The translations under genes and the position numbers were made by a program. A DNA stretch of 64,000 nt. Source: Flavobacteriales bacterium 34_180_T64 (GTDB taxonomy: Bacteria > Bacteroidota > Bacteroidia > Flavobacteriales > Flavobacteriaceae). Location of the stretch: NCBI GenBank assembly GCA_002162765.1, contig MAAR01000006.1, positions 1 to 64,000 of the forward strand, given 5' to 3'. Under the pieces are notes generated by a model. That model saw nothing but the letters and a program-made list of their open reading frames with translations, had not been told where the DNA came from and made no database searches. This document shows, piece by piece, positions 11,401-19,625 of the stretch (the first letter of the stretch is position 1; each line of letters starts with the position of its first letter).

Positions 11401-11606
11401 ATGTTGATCACATTGTAACGTCCATCAAAATTTGTGGCAGCTCCATATTTAGTTCCTGTTGGTGTATGAATAGCCAACACATTTGCACCAGGCAATGGTT
11501 GAGAATTCTCATCTAAGATTATACCTTTAATGCCAGAGGTGGTAACTTGAGCAAAAGTAAAAACACCAAACAGCAATAGAAGAATTGAAAATGTAATTTT
11601 TTTCAT
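8460..11606 (-). CDS. TonB-dependent receptor, Oar-like, with CarboxypepD_reg domain
   Basis: Outer-membrane protein of 1048 residues. A signal peptide (1-~20, ending 'FTFAQ') is followed by a CarboxypepD_reg beta-sandwich (~25-105, 'GIKGIILDENSQPLPGANVLA'), a plug domain (~115-250, 'LDTVVITATGGTGTFG' and 'NAVTKSGTNEFHGTAYMFFRNQDLTG') and a 22-strand barrel ending in aromatic 'GIRYIF'. The plug type matches Oar proteins of Myxococcus and Bacteroidetes, which have been linked to protein or signal export and import rather than iron; the ligand here cannot be told. No SusD partner adjoins it, which also argues against a glycan-uptake SusC. It is a single-gene unit with its own terminator. Confidence 0.93.
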   Translation of the reverse strand: MKKITFSILLLLFGVFTFAQVTTSGIKGIILDENSQPLPGANVLAIHTPTGTKYGAATNFDGRYNVINMRVGGPYTITISYVGYKEQTFSDVYLTLGKTHDYDHTMVADSETLDTVVITATGGTGTFGSDRTGAETSVGRRELTRLPTISRSASDFTRLEPTASGNSFGGRNDQYNNFSLDGAIFNNPFGLDSPTPGGQTDSQPISLDAIDQISISTAPYDVTQSGFTGASVNAVTKSGTNEFHGTAYMFFRNQDLTGNKIKGEELFVPELEQTQYGVSIGGPIIKNKLFFFVNFEKDDRSDLGTNGWVPNNEDGVIGINESRVLESDLIAIQQAFSDIDYNTGAYEGFTHKSESEKGIFKLDWNINDNNRLAVIYNFLKASKDKPRHPTAFNFGGPSASTLQFENSGYQINNNLKSIQVELNSTLSNSTSNKFQFGYTHFDDFRNPFSTPAPTIAITKDGSSYIMVGHEPFSIHNRLDQKVLQFSNNLNFFKGDHTYTVGFSFEKFKFDNSFNLVSYGFDVFGSVDINDFDASDYVNTIANAETTFAANNSVPDGTPGGWALAEVNVGQLAFYLQDEWSVSEKFKLTYGVRFDKPLFFDSAEKAQEVIDRTFDYNPNLTYYNPNTGKTVSIDNTQMPTNDWLISPRVGFNYDVRGDNTFQIRGGSGLFTGRFPFVWLGNQIGNPGAGFLQSVDPDYKFPQVWRTNIGVDYKLENGVILTGDIAYTKDTNGAHVQNWGLLGSPSGTLNTSFDQRPVYTAADKGGNSAYVFTNSDKGRIWNASVKAQKNFNNGLYTMLAYSYLNSKDVNSIEAEITSDASNGNPVLGNQNDDVLAFSKYGDTHRFIGVVSKKWTYGNDKWSTTLSSFFEYARGGRFSYTYAGNINNDGVNFGDGVNNDLIYIPTSSEIGQMEFTGSPTEQNEQRDALEKFVQQDDYLSDNRGSYAERYGALSPWRSRVDLKILQDYKFNVGGGKTNTIQLSVDILNIGNLINSDWGLIQQPNNVQPLAVSVDNTGTPTYTFNPNQKETFGYDSSLASRWQMQFGIRYIF

Positions 11607-11660
11607 TGGTTTTTAGTTTAGTTAATTATTATGTATGCATAATATACTAAGCTAAAGTAC

Positions 11661-11699
11661 AAAAAAAAAAAAGCCGCTCAAATGAGCGGCTTTTTTTTT
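11661..11699. terminator. Terminator after rplI (GCCGCTCA hairpin)
   Basis: The 8-bp stem GCCGCTCA/TGAGCGGC (11673-11680, 11683-11690) is flanked by 12 A residues on the left and 9 T residues on the right. On the minus strand this is a textbook intrinsic terminator for the rpsF-rpsR-rplI operon. The same hairpin occurs again at 55660-55691. Confidence 0.9.
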
Positions 11700-11717
11700 A
11701 TGAACTAGTACTGTTGA

Positions 11718-12170
11718 TTATTTACTTTCAGAGATAACCTCAAATGGTAAATTAACAGTAACTTCTCTGTGAAGTCTAATAACAGCATCATACTTTCCTA
11801 AACGCTTAACGCTTCCTCCAGTTACACTGATAAATTTTCTTTCAATTTCATGCCCTGCCTTATGTAAAGCATCAGCTAAATCGATATTATTTACAGATCC
11901 AAACAACTTATCTCCTGTTCCAACTTTAGAAGCAATTTTTATTTCTAATGTCTTAAGAGCTTCTGCAATTGTACTTGCTTCTGCAATTATCTTTTTCTCT
12001 TTAAAAGCACGTTGTTTCAATGTTTCAGCCAAGACCTTTTTAGCTGAAGCAGTAGCCATAACAGCTTGCTTTTGAGGAATTAAAAAGTTTCTACCATAAC
12101 CGTTTTTTACTGTTACAACATCGTCTTTAAATCCTAAATTCTCAACGTCTTGTTTTAATATAAGTTCCAT
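11718..12170 (-). CDS. rplI: 50S ribosomal protein L9
   Basis: Large-subunit protein of 150 residues that binds 23S rRNA. The N-terminal domain has the family signature 'GxKDDVVTVKNGYGRNFLIPQKQAV' (residues ~14-38), then the long connecting helix (~40-75) and the C-terminal RNA-binding domain. Length is normal. It is last in a three-gene operon 12 bp behind rpsR and is followed by a strong terminator. Confidence 0.97.
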   Translation of the reverse strand: MELILKQDVENLGFKDDVVTVKNGYGRNFLIPQKQAVMATASAKKVLAETLKQRAFKEKKIIAEASTIAEALKTLEIKIASKVGTGDKLFGSVNNIDLADALHKAGHEIERKFISVTGGSVKRLGKYDAVIRLHREVTVNLPFEVISESK

Positions 12171-12182
12171 AGTTATGTTATT

Positions 12183-12479
12183 TTATTTGTATAAATCAGT
12201 TACATATGGCATCAAAGCTAAATGACGCGCTCTTTTTACGGCAACAGATACTTTTCTTTGGTATTTCAATGAAGTTCCTGTTAAACGTCTAGGTAACAAT
12301 TTACCTTGCTCATTAACGAAACCTAATAACCAATCTGCATCTTTATAGTCGACATATTTAATACCTGACTTTTTAAAACGACAATATTTCTTCGTTTTAT
12401 TCGTATCAATGTTTAACGGAGTAAGATATCTGATCTCTCCATCTTTCTTTCCTTTGGCTTGTTGATCTATTGTAGACAT
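12183..12479 (-). CDS. rpsR: 30S ribosomal protein S18
   Basis: Small-subunit protein of 98 residues that pairs with S6 on the platform. The core '[24 protein letters not shown]' and the C-terminal '[29 protein letters not shown]' are typical. The ~25-residue N-terminal extension before the core is common in this phylum. It lies between rpsF (2 bp upstream) and rplI, the usual S6-S18-L9 order. Confidence 0.97.
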   Translation of the reverse strand: MSTIDQQAKGKKDGEIRYLTPLNIDTNKTKKYCRFKKSGIKYVDYKDADWLLGFVNEQGKLLPRRLTGTSLKYQRKVSVAVKRARHLALMPYVTDLYK

Positions 12480-12481
12480 AA

Positions 12482-12820
12482 TTACGCTTTTTGTTTTAGT
12501 TTAGCTCTTCTTCGTTCAGCCCAAGAAACAGCATGTTTATCTAATTTTACCGTTAAGTATCGCATAAAACGTTCATCACGTCTAATCTCTACTTCAAAAG
12601 GATTAATGACTTCACCATCTACAGTGAATTCAAATAAGTGGTAAAAACCACTTTTTTTGTTTTGAATAGGGTACGCTAATTTTTTTAGTCCCCAATCTTC
12701 TTTGGCTATCATCTTCGCTCCTTTAGAAACAAGAAAATCTTCGTATTTCTCTACTGTTTCCTTTATCTGTGTGTCAGATAAAACGGGATTTAAGATGAAA
12801 ACAGTTTCATAATGATTCAT
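12482..12820 (-). CDS. rpsF: 30S ribosomal protein S6
   Basis: S6 partners S18 in the small-subunit platform. I place the start at the ATG at 12820 ('[16 protein letters not shown]', 112 residues) because S6 families begin at this strand; an in-frame ATG 11 codons upstream would add a non-homologous extension and put the start almost inside the -7 element at 12851-12858. Conserved features include '[22 protein letters not shown]' and '[18 protein letters not shown]'. First gene of the S6-S18-L9 operon. Confidence 0.95.
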   Translation of the reverse strand: MNHYETVFILNPVLSDTQIKETVEKYEDFLVSKGAKMIAKEDWGLKKLAYPIQNKKSGFYHLFEFTVDGEVINPFEVEIRRDERFMRYLTVKLDKHAVSWAERRRAKLKQKA

Positions 12821-12850
12821 ATAAAATGTATTTACAATTAAAAATGGGTG

Positions 12851-12881
12851 CAAAAATAACTATTTATTCTAATTCTGGCAA
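12851..12881 (-). promoter_or_regulatory. Promoter of the rpsF operon
   Basis: On the minus strand TTG (12879-12881), a 20-bp spacer and TATTTTTG (12851-12858) fit the Bacteroidetes consensus TTTG-N19-21-TANNTTTG. Predicted transcription starts near 12845, about 25 nt before the S6 ATG. Confidence 0.6.
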
Positions 12882-13017
12882 CATTTTTACAGGTAAAATT
12901 TGCGTGTAATATAAATCTTAATAATTTGTTAAATAAAACAGTTTACCGATGTTTTTTGGTTTTTATCCGAATTTTTTGTACTATTGTCGATATCTTAACC
13001 TAAAATATAATAATGTT

Positions 13018-13713
13018 ATGACTTTAAACTGTGTAGTAGTTGATGATTCTGCGATTCAACGATTATCAATTGTAAAGTTAATTGAGAATCACTCCTCACT
13101 TAACCTTATTGCAGAATACAGTAGTGCTCTAGAAACCAAAAATGGACTTAACACTCATAAAGTAGATCTTATCTTCTTAGATATTGAGATGCCTGTCCTC
13201 AACGGTTTTGAGTTACTTGACGTACTCAACAACAAACCCCAAATTATTTTTGTCACAGGTAAAACTGAATATGCGTTTAAAGCTTTTAATTATGACGCTA
13301 CTGACTATCTACAAAAACCTATAACTAGGGAACGATTTAATACTTCTGTAGATAAAGCCTTAGAACAACATAAATTAAAGCTAGATTTCAACGAAACTGA
13401 TGGCGAACACATTTTTGTAAAAAGCAACCTTAAAAAACGTAAGGTTTATATCAAAGACATTAAATGGATTGAAGCTCTTGGTGACTATGTAAAATTAGTA
13501 ACTGAAGAGAACAGCTTAGTAGTATTATCTACTATGAAAGCATTTGAACAAGAATTACCTGAAGGTAAATTTTTAAGAATACATAAATCGTATATCGTAA
13601 ATCTTGATAAAGTCGATCGATTTAACAGTAAAAATGTTGAAGTTGGTGCTTACGAAATTCCGCTTAGTAGGAATAAGAAAACACAACTTGTTGATGCTCT
13701 AAATAACATTTAA
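13018..13713 (+). CDS. LytTR-family response regulator (orphan)
   Basis: Cytoplasmic two-component regulator of 231 residues. The receiver domain has the acidic pair D9/D10, phospho-acceptor D55 ('LIFLDIEMP'), T80 and K100 ('YLQKP'). The C-terminal LytTR DNA-binding domain (~130-228) contains 'IKWIEALGDYVKLVT' and 'GKFLRIHKSYIVNLDKVDRF'. I chose the ATG at 13018, which begins right at the receiver fold, over an in-frame ATG at 12949 that would add 23 residues with no homology. The usual LytS-type histidine kinase is not next to it, so its signal and targets are unknown. It ends 1 bp from the stop of priA. Confidence 0.93.
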   Translation: MTLNCVVVDDSAIQRLSIVKLIENHSSLNLIAEYSSALETKNGLNTHKVDLIFLDIEMPVLNGFELLDVLNNKPQIIFVTGKTEYAFKAFNYDATDYLQKPITRERFNTSVDKALEQHKLKLDFNETDGEHIFVKSNLKKRKVYIKDIKWIEALGDYVKLVTEENSLVVLSTMKAFEQELPEGKFLRIHKSYIVNLDKVDRFNSKNVEVGAYEIPLSRNKKTQLVDALNNI

Positions 13714-13714
13714 T

Positions 13715-16168
13715 TTAGTAATTATCGACATTTAAAACAACTCTAACAGCCCTAAAATCTTTTACACTCAAGAAGCTATTATTTATTTTAATAATGGCTT
13801 CTTTCGTTTTTGATAGGGACTGTTTGGGCGGAATTTTAATTAGAATGTTCTTCAGGTATTGATTCCGAATTCGTGATACCGGAGGAAACTCAGGACCTAA
13901 AACATGTTGACTAAACACTGTTCTTAAGGATTTTGCGTACCATTCTGAGGCTATATCGACTTTTTGATAGTCTTTATGCTTTAATGTTATTTTTATGAGC
14001 CTGTATATTGGTGGATATTTATAATTATGACGCTCATCCAATTGCTCCCTAAACATCTGCTCATAATCATTGGTAGAAACCTGTTGTAAAATCTTATGAT
14101 ATGGATTATACGTTTGAATCAGTACTTTTCCGCGCTGTTCTGTACGTCCTGCCCTACCAGAAACTTGTTGCATGAGTTGAAAACTGCGTTCATGTGCTCG
14201 AAAATCTGGAAAATTAAGCATATTATCGGCATTCATGATGCCGACAAGTTTAACGTTTCTAAAATCAAGACCCTTGGTTAGCATTTGAGTCCCAATTAAT
14301 ATTTGGACTTCCTGCTGCTCAAAAGCTGTAATAATCTTTTCATAATCATATTTACCTCTTGTCGTGTCCAAATCCATACGAGCAGTCGTGTAGTCTGGTA
14401 AAAGTGTATTCACTTCGGCTTCTACTTGTTCCGTACCAAAACCCTTAGAATCTATTTCAACACTGCCACAGGCTTCACAAGATTTATGCATTATGCTATT
14501 GTAACCACAGTAATGACATCGCAATTGGTTTTTATATTGGTGAAATGTTAAACTTACATCACAATTTGAACACTGCGGTGAGTGTCCACAGGTATTGCAC
14601 TCAACTATTGGCGAAAACCCTCTTCTATTTTGAAATAAAATAATTTGATGACCTTCTTGAAGTGTTTCAGTCATTTCTTCTAGTAAACGATCGCTGAAGT
14701 GCCCTTTCATACGCTTACGTTTATGTTTATCCTTTATATCAATCAATTCTATATCTGGCATCAAAACGTCATTATAGCGCGTTTTGAGGGCTACAAGACC
14801 ATATTTGCCTTGTTGCGCATTAAAATAGCTCTCTAAACTAGGAGTTGCTGATCCAAGTAAGGTTTTCGCTTTAAATAAGTTTGCCAATACAATTGCAGTA
14901 TCTCTAGCATGATATCGTGGCGCAGGATCGAATTGTTTAAAGGAGGATTCATGCTCCTCATCAATAATTATAAGACCCAAATCATGAAATGGCAATAATA
15001 CCGAAGAACGTGCACCCAAAACAATCTGTGCTTTTGACGAATTGTTTAACACATTGTTCCATACCTCAACACGTTCATGCGTTGAATATTTAGAATGAAA
15101 AACTGCAACTTTGTCTCCAAAATAATTTTGAAGCCTATGCACCAATTGGGTTGTCAATGCAATTTCTGGCAATAAGTACAATACTTGTTTTCCTTGAAGA
15201 AGTACCGATTCAATAAGCTTGACATAGATTTCAGTTTTACCCGATGACGTAACACCGTGTAATAACGTAATATTTTGATTGTCAAAAGATTGAATCACTT
15301 CATTTAAAGCAATTTCCTGGTATGTATTTAGTTGTTTTGAAGCTTCATTTTCTTCACCGGAATACGCCACTCGATCCTGTTGAATATGATATTCCTCAAA
15401 AACCTTCTTATCTAATAAGGTTCTTATAATTGAAGAAGAGGCATCACTTTGATCAATTAAATCTGATACTTTTATCGGCTTTTTGGTTGTGGCTGAAATT
15501 GAAAATAAGGTCATTACAACGTGACGTTGTTTTGGCGCTCTTTTTAAATCATCCAATAAATTTTTAAGATTAGCTTCTGAAGTATAATTAGTCTGCAATT
15601 TGACGTAGCGTACTAATTTTGGGATGTACTTTTCATAAATCTCCTCTTCAACAACAATTGCTTCCTGTTCTAATAATTGTTTAATAACAGGTAAGACATT
15701 CTTTTTGTCAAGGATACTTGCAATATCATGAATCTTTAACGAAGACTGATGATGCAAGGCTTCATAAATTAAAAAAGCATCGTCTTTTAAATCTTCATCA
15801 TTTATTATTTTATTGTTGTTTTTAGAAATAACCGTCTCACTTTCTAAAATAAAAGCGCTTGGCAATGCAGCTCGCATAACTTCGCCAATTGTGCACAAAT
15901 AATATTTTGAAATCCAATGCCAATGTTGCATCTGAATTTCAGTAATAATAGGCTTATCGTCTAATATTTGGTGAATATCCTTTGCCTCATATACAAGTGG
16001 TTCATTATGATGTGTATGATGTACAATAGCTGTGTAAATCTTAGTTTTTCCAAAGGGTACAGAAACACGCATTCCTGGTTGAAGAAAATCCGCTTCAGCT
16101 TCGGTTATTCTATAAGTGAATAACTTTTCCAAAGGAATAGGCAATATAACATCTACAAAGTTTAGCAT
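13715..16168 (-). CDS. priA: Primosomal protein N' (replication restart helicase PriA)
   Basis: Superfamily 2 DNA helicase of 817 residues that reloads the replicative helicase at stalled forks. The N-terminal 3' DNA-binding domain ('VDVILPIPLEKLFTY') is followed by Walker A 'GVTSSGKTE' (~305-312), the 'IIDEEHESSFKQ' Walker B, and the 'LGSATPSLES' motif. The eight-cysteine zinc region with CNTC, CSNC, CHYC and CEAC lies at ~523-567. The C-terminal helicase lobe has 'GTQMLTKGLDF' and 'QVSGRAGR'. Length and motifs are complete. It is third in the nadC-yihY-priA operon, 4 bp behind yihY. Confidence 0.97.
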   Translation of the reverse strand: MLNFVDVILPIPLEKLFTYRITEAEADFLQPGMRVSVPFGKTKIYTAIVHHTHHNEPLVYEAKDIHQILDDKPIITEIQMQHWHWISKYYLCTIGEVMRAALPSAFILESETVISKNNNKIINDEDLKDDAFLIYEALHHQSSLKIHDIASILDKKNVLPVIKQLLEQEAIVVEEEIYEKYIPKLVRYVKLQTNYTSEANLKNLLDDLKRAPKQRHVVMTLFSISATTKKPIKVSDLIDQSDASSSIIRTLLDKKVFEEYHIQQDRVAYSGEENEASKQLNTYQEIALNEVIQSFDNQNITLLHGVTSSGKTEIYVKLIESVLLQGKQVLYLLPEIALTTQLVHRLQNYFGDKVAVFHSKYSTHERVEVWNNVLNNSSKAQIVLGARSSVLLPFHDLGLIIIDEEHESSFKQFDPAPRYHARDTAIVLANLFKAKTLLGSATPSLESYFNAQQGKYGLVALKTRYNDVLMPDIELIDIKDKHKRKRMKGHFSDRLLEEMTETLQEGHQIILFQNRRGFSPIVECNTCGHSPQCSNCDVSLTFHQYKNQLRCHYCGYNSIMHKSCEACGSVEIDSKGFGTEQVEAEVNTLLPDYTTARMDLDTTRGKYDYEKIITAFEQQEVQILIGTQMLTKGLDFRNVKLVGIMNADNMLNFPDFRAHERSFQLMQQVSGRAGRTEQRGKVLIQTYNPYHKILQQVSTNDYEQMFREQLDERHNYKYPPIYRLIKITLKHKDYQKVDIASEWYAKSLRTVFSQHVLGPEFPPVSRIRNQYLKNILIKIPPKQSLSKTKEAIIKINNSFLSVKDFRAVRVVLNVDNY

Positions 16169-16172
16169 GTAT

Positions 16173-17114
16173 TTAGCAACGTTTTCTTAATCGATACAGC
16201 GAAGCATTTAACTCGTATCCTAGTAACAAAATATTTGAGTTCAGCCAAAGGTAAAACAACAAGATTAATAAAGCACCAATTGAACCATAAAGCTCATTGT
16301 ATTTGGAAAAATTCTCAATATATACTCCAAACAAATATGATGTCAAGATAATTAGAAGGGTTGTAAATAAAGCTCCAACAGAAAAGAATCGAGAATGTCG
16401 TCCTTCTTTGGTACCGAAATAGTACAAGGTAGCAGTAGCGATATACACCATAAACACAAAGAACACGTATTTTGCAAGTACGATCCAGAACACATTGGCA
16501 CCTTTGTCTGCGAATCCTTGGTCACTTAAGCGTTCATATAAAGGTTGAATGATATATATCTCGAAATAACCTAAAACGGCAACCGTTACTATCATTAAAA
16601 TTGCTAGAATAATGGCAACTCCAAGCGCGTATAGATACTGTTTAAAAACATTTCTAGTTAGCAGTTCGTGATACGAGTGTTCGAATCCAGAAAACACAGC
16701 ACTTACTCCATTTGCCATTAATAGAATTGACAAGACAAAAACAGAAGACAGCAAACCTCCTCTTTCTGAGTTTTCGATGTTTTCAAAAATATTAGAAAAG
16801 AAAAAATCAGAAGTTGTAGGCGGTAAAAACGATTCCAAAAAAGACAAAAACTCTATTTTAAATCCGTCAATTGGAATATATGGTATGATTATAAGTACAA
16901 AGAGTAAAAACGGAAATATAGCAGTAAAAAAATTAAATGCAATCGCGCTAGCACGCGTAGTTACTGCACCTTTAATAATACCAATACTATACAATTCAAA
17001 TAGATCATACAAAGACAAGCCTTCCAGTCCTGGGAGTTTGATTTTTTTTAAAAATCGTACTAATAGATTAAGAACAGGAATTTTATCAAGTTTATCTTCA
17101 ATCGGTTTGGTCAT
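16173..17114 (-). CDS. YihY/BrkB-family inner-membrane protein
   Basis: Polytopic protein of 313 residues with about six membrane helices, for example around 'IAFNFFTAIFPFLLFVLIIIPYIP' and 'VLSILLMANGVSAVFSGFEHSYH'. These are the landmarks of the YihY/virulence-factor-BrkB family, formerly called RNase BN. Its molecular role is unsettled, and the RNase BN name should not be used since that activity belongs to another protein. It lies 1 bp behind nadC and 4 bp before priA, so it is probably cotranscribed with both. Confidence 0.93.
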   Translation of the reverse strand: MTKPIEDKLDKIPVLNLLVRFLKKIKLPGLEGLSLYDLFELYSIGIIKGAVTTRASAIAFNFFTAIFPFLLFVLIIIPYIPIDGFKIEFLSFLESFLPPTTSDFFFSNIFENIENSERGGLLSSVFVLSILLMANGVSAVFSGFEHSYHELLTRNVFKQYLYALGVAIILAILMIVTVAVLGYFEIYIIQPLYERLSDQGFADKGANVFWIVLAKYVFFVFMVYIATATLYYFGTKEGRHSRFFSVGALFTTLLIILTSYLFGVYIENFSKYNELYGSIGALLILLFYLWLNSNILLLGYELNASLYRLRKRC

Positions 17115-17115
17115 T

Positions 17116-17973
17116 TTAAACCGCTTTTAAACTTAAATCCATATTGTAAACAGAATGGGTTAAAGCTCCCGAAGAAATATAATCCACACCACACTCGGCA
17201 TAATGTCTTACTGTTTTTTCATTAATTCCACCTGAGGATTCAGTCAAACATTGATTCCCTATTAAGGCAACAGCTTTTTGTGTATCTTCATAGTTAAAGT
17301 TATCAATCAAGATTCTATAAACCCCATCAGTTGCTAATATCTCTTTAATTTCGTTCAAATCTCTAGCTTCAACTATGATTTTAAGATCTCTATTGGTTTC
17401 TTTTAAGTAGTGCTTGGTTTTATCAATTGCTTTGGTCAGACCACCAGCAAAATCGATGTGATTGTCTTTAAGCATGATCATATCATACAAAGCGAATCTA
17501 TGATTCTCTCCACCTCCAATTTTTACAGCCCATTTTTCTAGAGCACGAATTCCGGGAGTTGTTTTACGTGTATCCAATATTTTGGTTCCTGTGCCTTCCA
17601 ATAAATCAACAAATTGTCTAGTTTTGGTTGCAATTGCGCTCATACGTTGCATCGCATTTAACACCAATCGCTCTGCTTTTAAAATGGATTGCGAAGCCCC
17701 TTCAACATAAAATACGATATCACCATATTTTACTGAACTACCATCTTCTATCAATGTTTCCACGTTCATTTCAGGATCTACAGAAGCAAATACTTGTTTC
17801 GCAAATTCAACACCAGCAATGACACCTTCGTCTTTAACTAGAAGCTTAGCCTTTCCTTGAGCCGTTTCTGGAATGCATGCCAAAGAGCTATGATCGCCAT
17901 CACCTACATCTTCTCGAATGGCATTCGCTATAATTAATTCTATTTCTGAATTGAACTGTTCTTTTGAAATCAT
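17116..17973 (-). CDS. nadC: Quinolinate phosphoribosyltransferase (carboxylating)
   Basis: Converts quinolinate and PRPP to nicotinate mononucleotide in de novo NAD synthesis. The 285-residue protein shows 'REDVGDGDHSS' near the N-terminus, 'AERLVLNAMQRMSAIAT', the substrate-binding 'DTRKTTPGIRALEKWAVKIGGGENHRFALYDMIMLKDNH' region (~135-173, with conserved R, H and K residues), 'IIVEARDLNEI' and 'ESSGGINEKTVRHYAECGVDYISSGALTHS'. Length and motifs are normal. First gene of the nadC-yihY-priA operon, divergent from the gene at 18031. Confidence 0.97.
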   Translation of the reverse strand: MISKEQFNSEIELIIANAIREDVGDGDHSSLACIPETAQGKAKLLVKDEGVIAGVEFAKQVFASVDPEMNVETLIEDGSSVKYGDIVFYVEGASQSILKAERLVLNAMQRMSAIATKTRQFVDLLEGTGTKILDTRKTTPGIRALEKWAVKIGGGENHRFALYDMIMLKDNHIDFAGGLTKAIDKTKHYLKETNRDLKIIVEARDLNEIKEILATDGVYRILIDNFNYEDTQKAVALIGNQCLTESSGGINEKTVRHYAECGVDYISSGALTHSVYNMDLSLKAV

Positions 17974-17983
17974 TATAATAAAT

Positions 17984-18013
17984 TTTGAGCTCTACGAAAA
18001 TATAGTATTTTTG
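17984..18013 (+). promoter_or_regulatory. Promoter upstream of the secreted protein-rlmH pair
   Basis: TTTG (17984-17987), an 18-bp spacer and TATTTTTG (18006-18013) match the Bacteroidetes promoter pattern; the start codon at 18031 follows 17 bp later. It lies in the 57-bp gap to the divergent nadC. Confidence 0.55.
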
Positions 18014-18030
18014 GATAAACTTGTTATTAT

Positions 18031-18837
18031 ATGACAGTAAAAAACGAAGTCTGTTTATTTTTAATCATTCTGGTTTTTGGAAATATCTCAGCTCAAAAGA
18101 AAGTTTTTTACGACGAAGATTCATTTGAAATTGACGCTATTACTTATACGAACAAATGTTCTAGTCCAATTTTTAGTTGTGTTTCAGAAAAAATAGGTCA
18201 TTTAGAAGTCTATACATTGACCTACAATTTTGCTTTTAGGACATTAAATATTGATGAAATTAATAAACTGAATGCTTTAATTACTAAAGGTGAAAATCAT
18301 AAAAGTATAGTGAATAAAACATTTATAATAAGTTATAGCGATACACTTTATGGCTTCAATGCAAGAATGAAAGATGCTCTTTTACATCATAAATCATTAG
18401 GTTTTAAAACTAAATTTGAGAAAAAACATTTCACATTTTATGAAAATAAAATACTCAAAAAAACTAAAGAATTGAATAAATGTCAAAAGCGGAATGAAAA
18501 GAAATATGAAACATATTTTTTACAGGCTTACACTTATGACAAAGGATATTTATCGGAACAAAATAATGAGATTCGCTTTGTTCAAGACGATTCGTTTTTT
18601 AGGAATTTTTTCTTCGATTCGGGAAATAATTTCAAGCACGCAATTATAAACCCTAATGGAGCGTGTTTTATATTTAAAAAAGTATTAACCCCATTTCAGA
18701 TGAAATCCATTTTAAAAAATAAGAATTGGAATCAAATCGAATTAGATTTATCTGCGACAATTCATACAAATTCAATTAATGGGATTGGTTTCTTTAAAAA
18801 GGATTTATATATAAATAAAACTAAGTGTTTAAAATGA
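18031..18837 (+). CDS. Secreted hypothetical protein upstream of rlmH
   Basis: I do not recognise this 268-residue protein. It has a signal peptide ('FLIILVFGNISAQ', ending near residue 21), then a Lys/Phe-rich domain without membrane helices, so it is probably periplasmic or surface-exposed. Cysteines at mature positions ~43, 50 and in 'LNKCQKRNEKK' and 'NGACFIF' may form disulfides. Its stop codon overlaps the rlmH start (ATGA), so the two are translationally coupled, although no functional link is evident. Confidence 0.8.
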   Translation: MTVKNEVCLFLIILVFGNISAQKKVFYDEDSFEIDAITYTNKCSSPIFSCVSEKIGHLEVYTLTYNFAFRTLNIDEINKLNALITKGENHKSIVNKTFIISYSDTLYGFNARMKDALLHHKSLGFKTKFEKKHFTFYENKILKKTKELNKCQKRNEKKYETYFLQAYTYDKGYLSEQNNEIRFVQDDSFFRNFFFDSGNNFKHAIINPNGACFIFKKVLTPFQMKSILKNKNWNQIELDLSATIHTNSINGIGFFKKDLYINKTKCLK

Positions 18838-19307
18838 CTATAAAACTTCTCGCCATTGGTAAAACTGACAATACTAATCTTCAATCTTTAATTGAAGATT
18901 ATCAAAAACGCTTAGGTCATTATGTAAAGTTCGAATTTGAAATTATACCTGATTTAAAAAAAGTCAAGCATCTTAGTGAAGCCCAGCAAAAGCAAAAAGA
19001 AGGCGAACTCATTCTTTCGAAATTGAATCCTACGGATGTATTGCTATTACTCGATGAGAATGGTAAACAATTAGATTCTGTCGGGTTTTCAAGTTATTTA
19101 CAAAAGCATATGAATTCAGGAATTAAACGACTTGTTTTTGTTATTGGTGGCCCTTATGGATTTTCTCAGGATGTATACCAAAAAGCATTAGGGAAATTGT
19201 CGCTTTCAAAAATGACTTTTTCACATCAAATGGTGCGTTTATTTGTTATTGAACAATTATATCGCGCGTTCACAATTTTGAAAAATGAGCCTTACCATCA
19301 TAGATAA
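18834..19307 (+). CDS. rlmH: 23S rRNA (pseudouridine(1915)-N(3))-methyltransferase
   Basis: SPOUT-class enzyme of 157 residues that methylates pseudouridine 1915 in helix 69 of 23S rRNA using SAM. The start is the ATG of 'MTIKLLAIGKTD' at 18834; an in-frame TTG nine bases upstream would add non-homologous residues. The knot has 'LLLDENGKQLDS' and 'FVIGGPYGFSQDV', and the C-terminus is the conserved '[19 protein letters not shown]'. The last 96 bp, including the stop, occur again at 23444-23539. This gene end is the insertion target of SCC elements in staphylococci, and here it marks the left edge of a candidate island. Confidence 0.96.
   Translation: MTIKLLAIGKTDNTNLQSLIEDYQKRLGHYVKFEFEIIPDLKKVKHLSEAQQKQKEGELILSKLNPTDVLLLLDENGKQLDSVGFSSYLQKHMNSGIKRLVFVIGGPYGFSQDVYQKALGKLSLSKMTFSHQMVRLFVIEQLYRAFTILKNEPYHHR
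19212..19306 (+). repeat. rlmH 3'-end repeat, copy A (inside intact rlmH)
   Basis: This 95-bp segment from the ATGAC codons to 'CATCATAGATA' recurs without gaps at 23444-23538, 4232 bp downstream, with five mismatches in the 95 bp (and one more at the next base, in the stop codon). Similarity ends abruptly on both sides. It behaves like the left attachment or junction repeat of an insertion. Confidence 0.9.
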
Positions 19308-19625
19308 TATGGCTGATAACCTAATTCGCGTGATTGGTTTGAGTTACCTTGCATCATTCTGGTTGTGAAATAGCATCGTATTCCAATATACCTGACTTTC
19401 CAAAGCTAAACATGTAGATGTCGTTTTCATAATTGTAGAAACTATGTCTTCTGCTGCTGTAATTGGGATAATCTCATTTCTTACTTAACACGAGGCACTT
19501 TTCTGTTTTGAATACTTAAAATGTATTAAGGCTAAATCTCTATTTAATACAAGTCCATTGGCCGCCTCCAATTATAATATTGGACATCATATTTTTATGT
19601 ACTTTAGTTGTATCAATTTATTAAA
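19308..19625. other. Left gap of the island, no intact gene
   Basis: About 320 bp without a convincing gene. A 40-codon open stretch on the minus strand (19354-19473) reads like the end of a protein ('NYENDIYMFSFGKSGILEYD') but has no start codon and is short enough to be chance; it may be a gene remnant. The last ~60 bp are AT-rich and probably carry the promoter of the next gene. Confidence 0.4.

Noticed and set aside
12821-12853. Eleven-residue N-terminal extension of S6
   Set aside because: It would overlap the promoter -7 element, and S6 proteins begin at '[10 protein letters not shown]'-type sequence.
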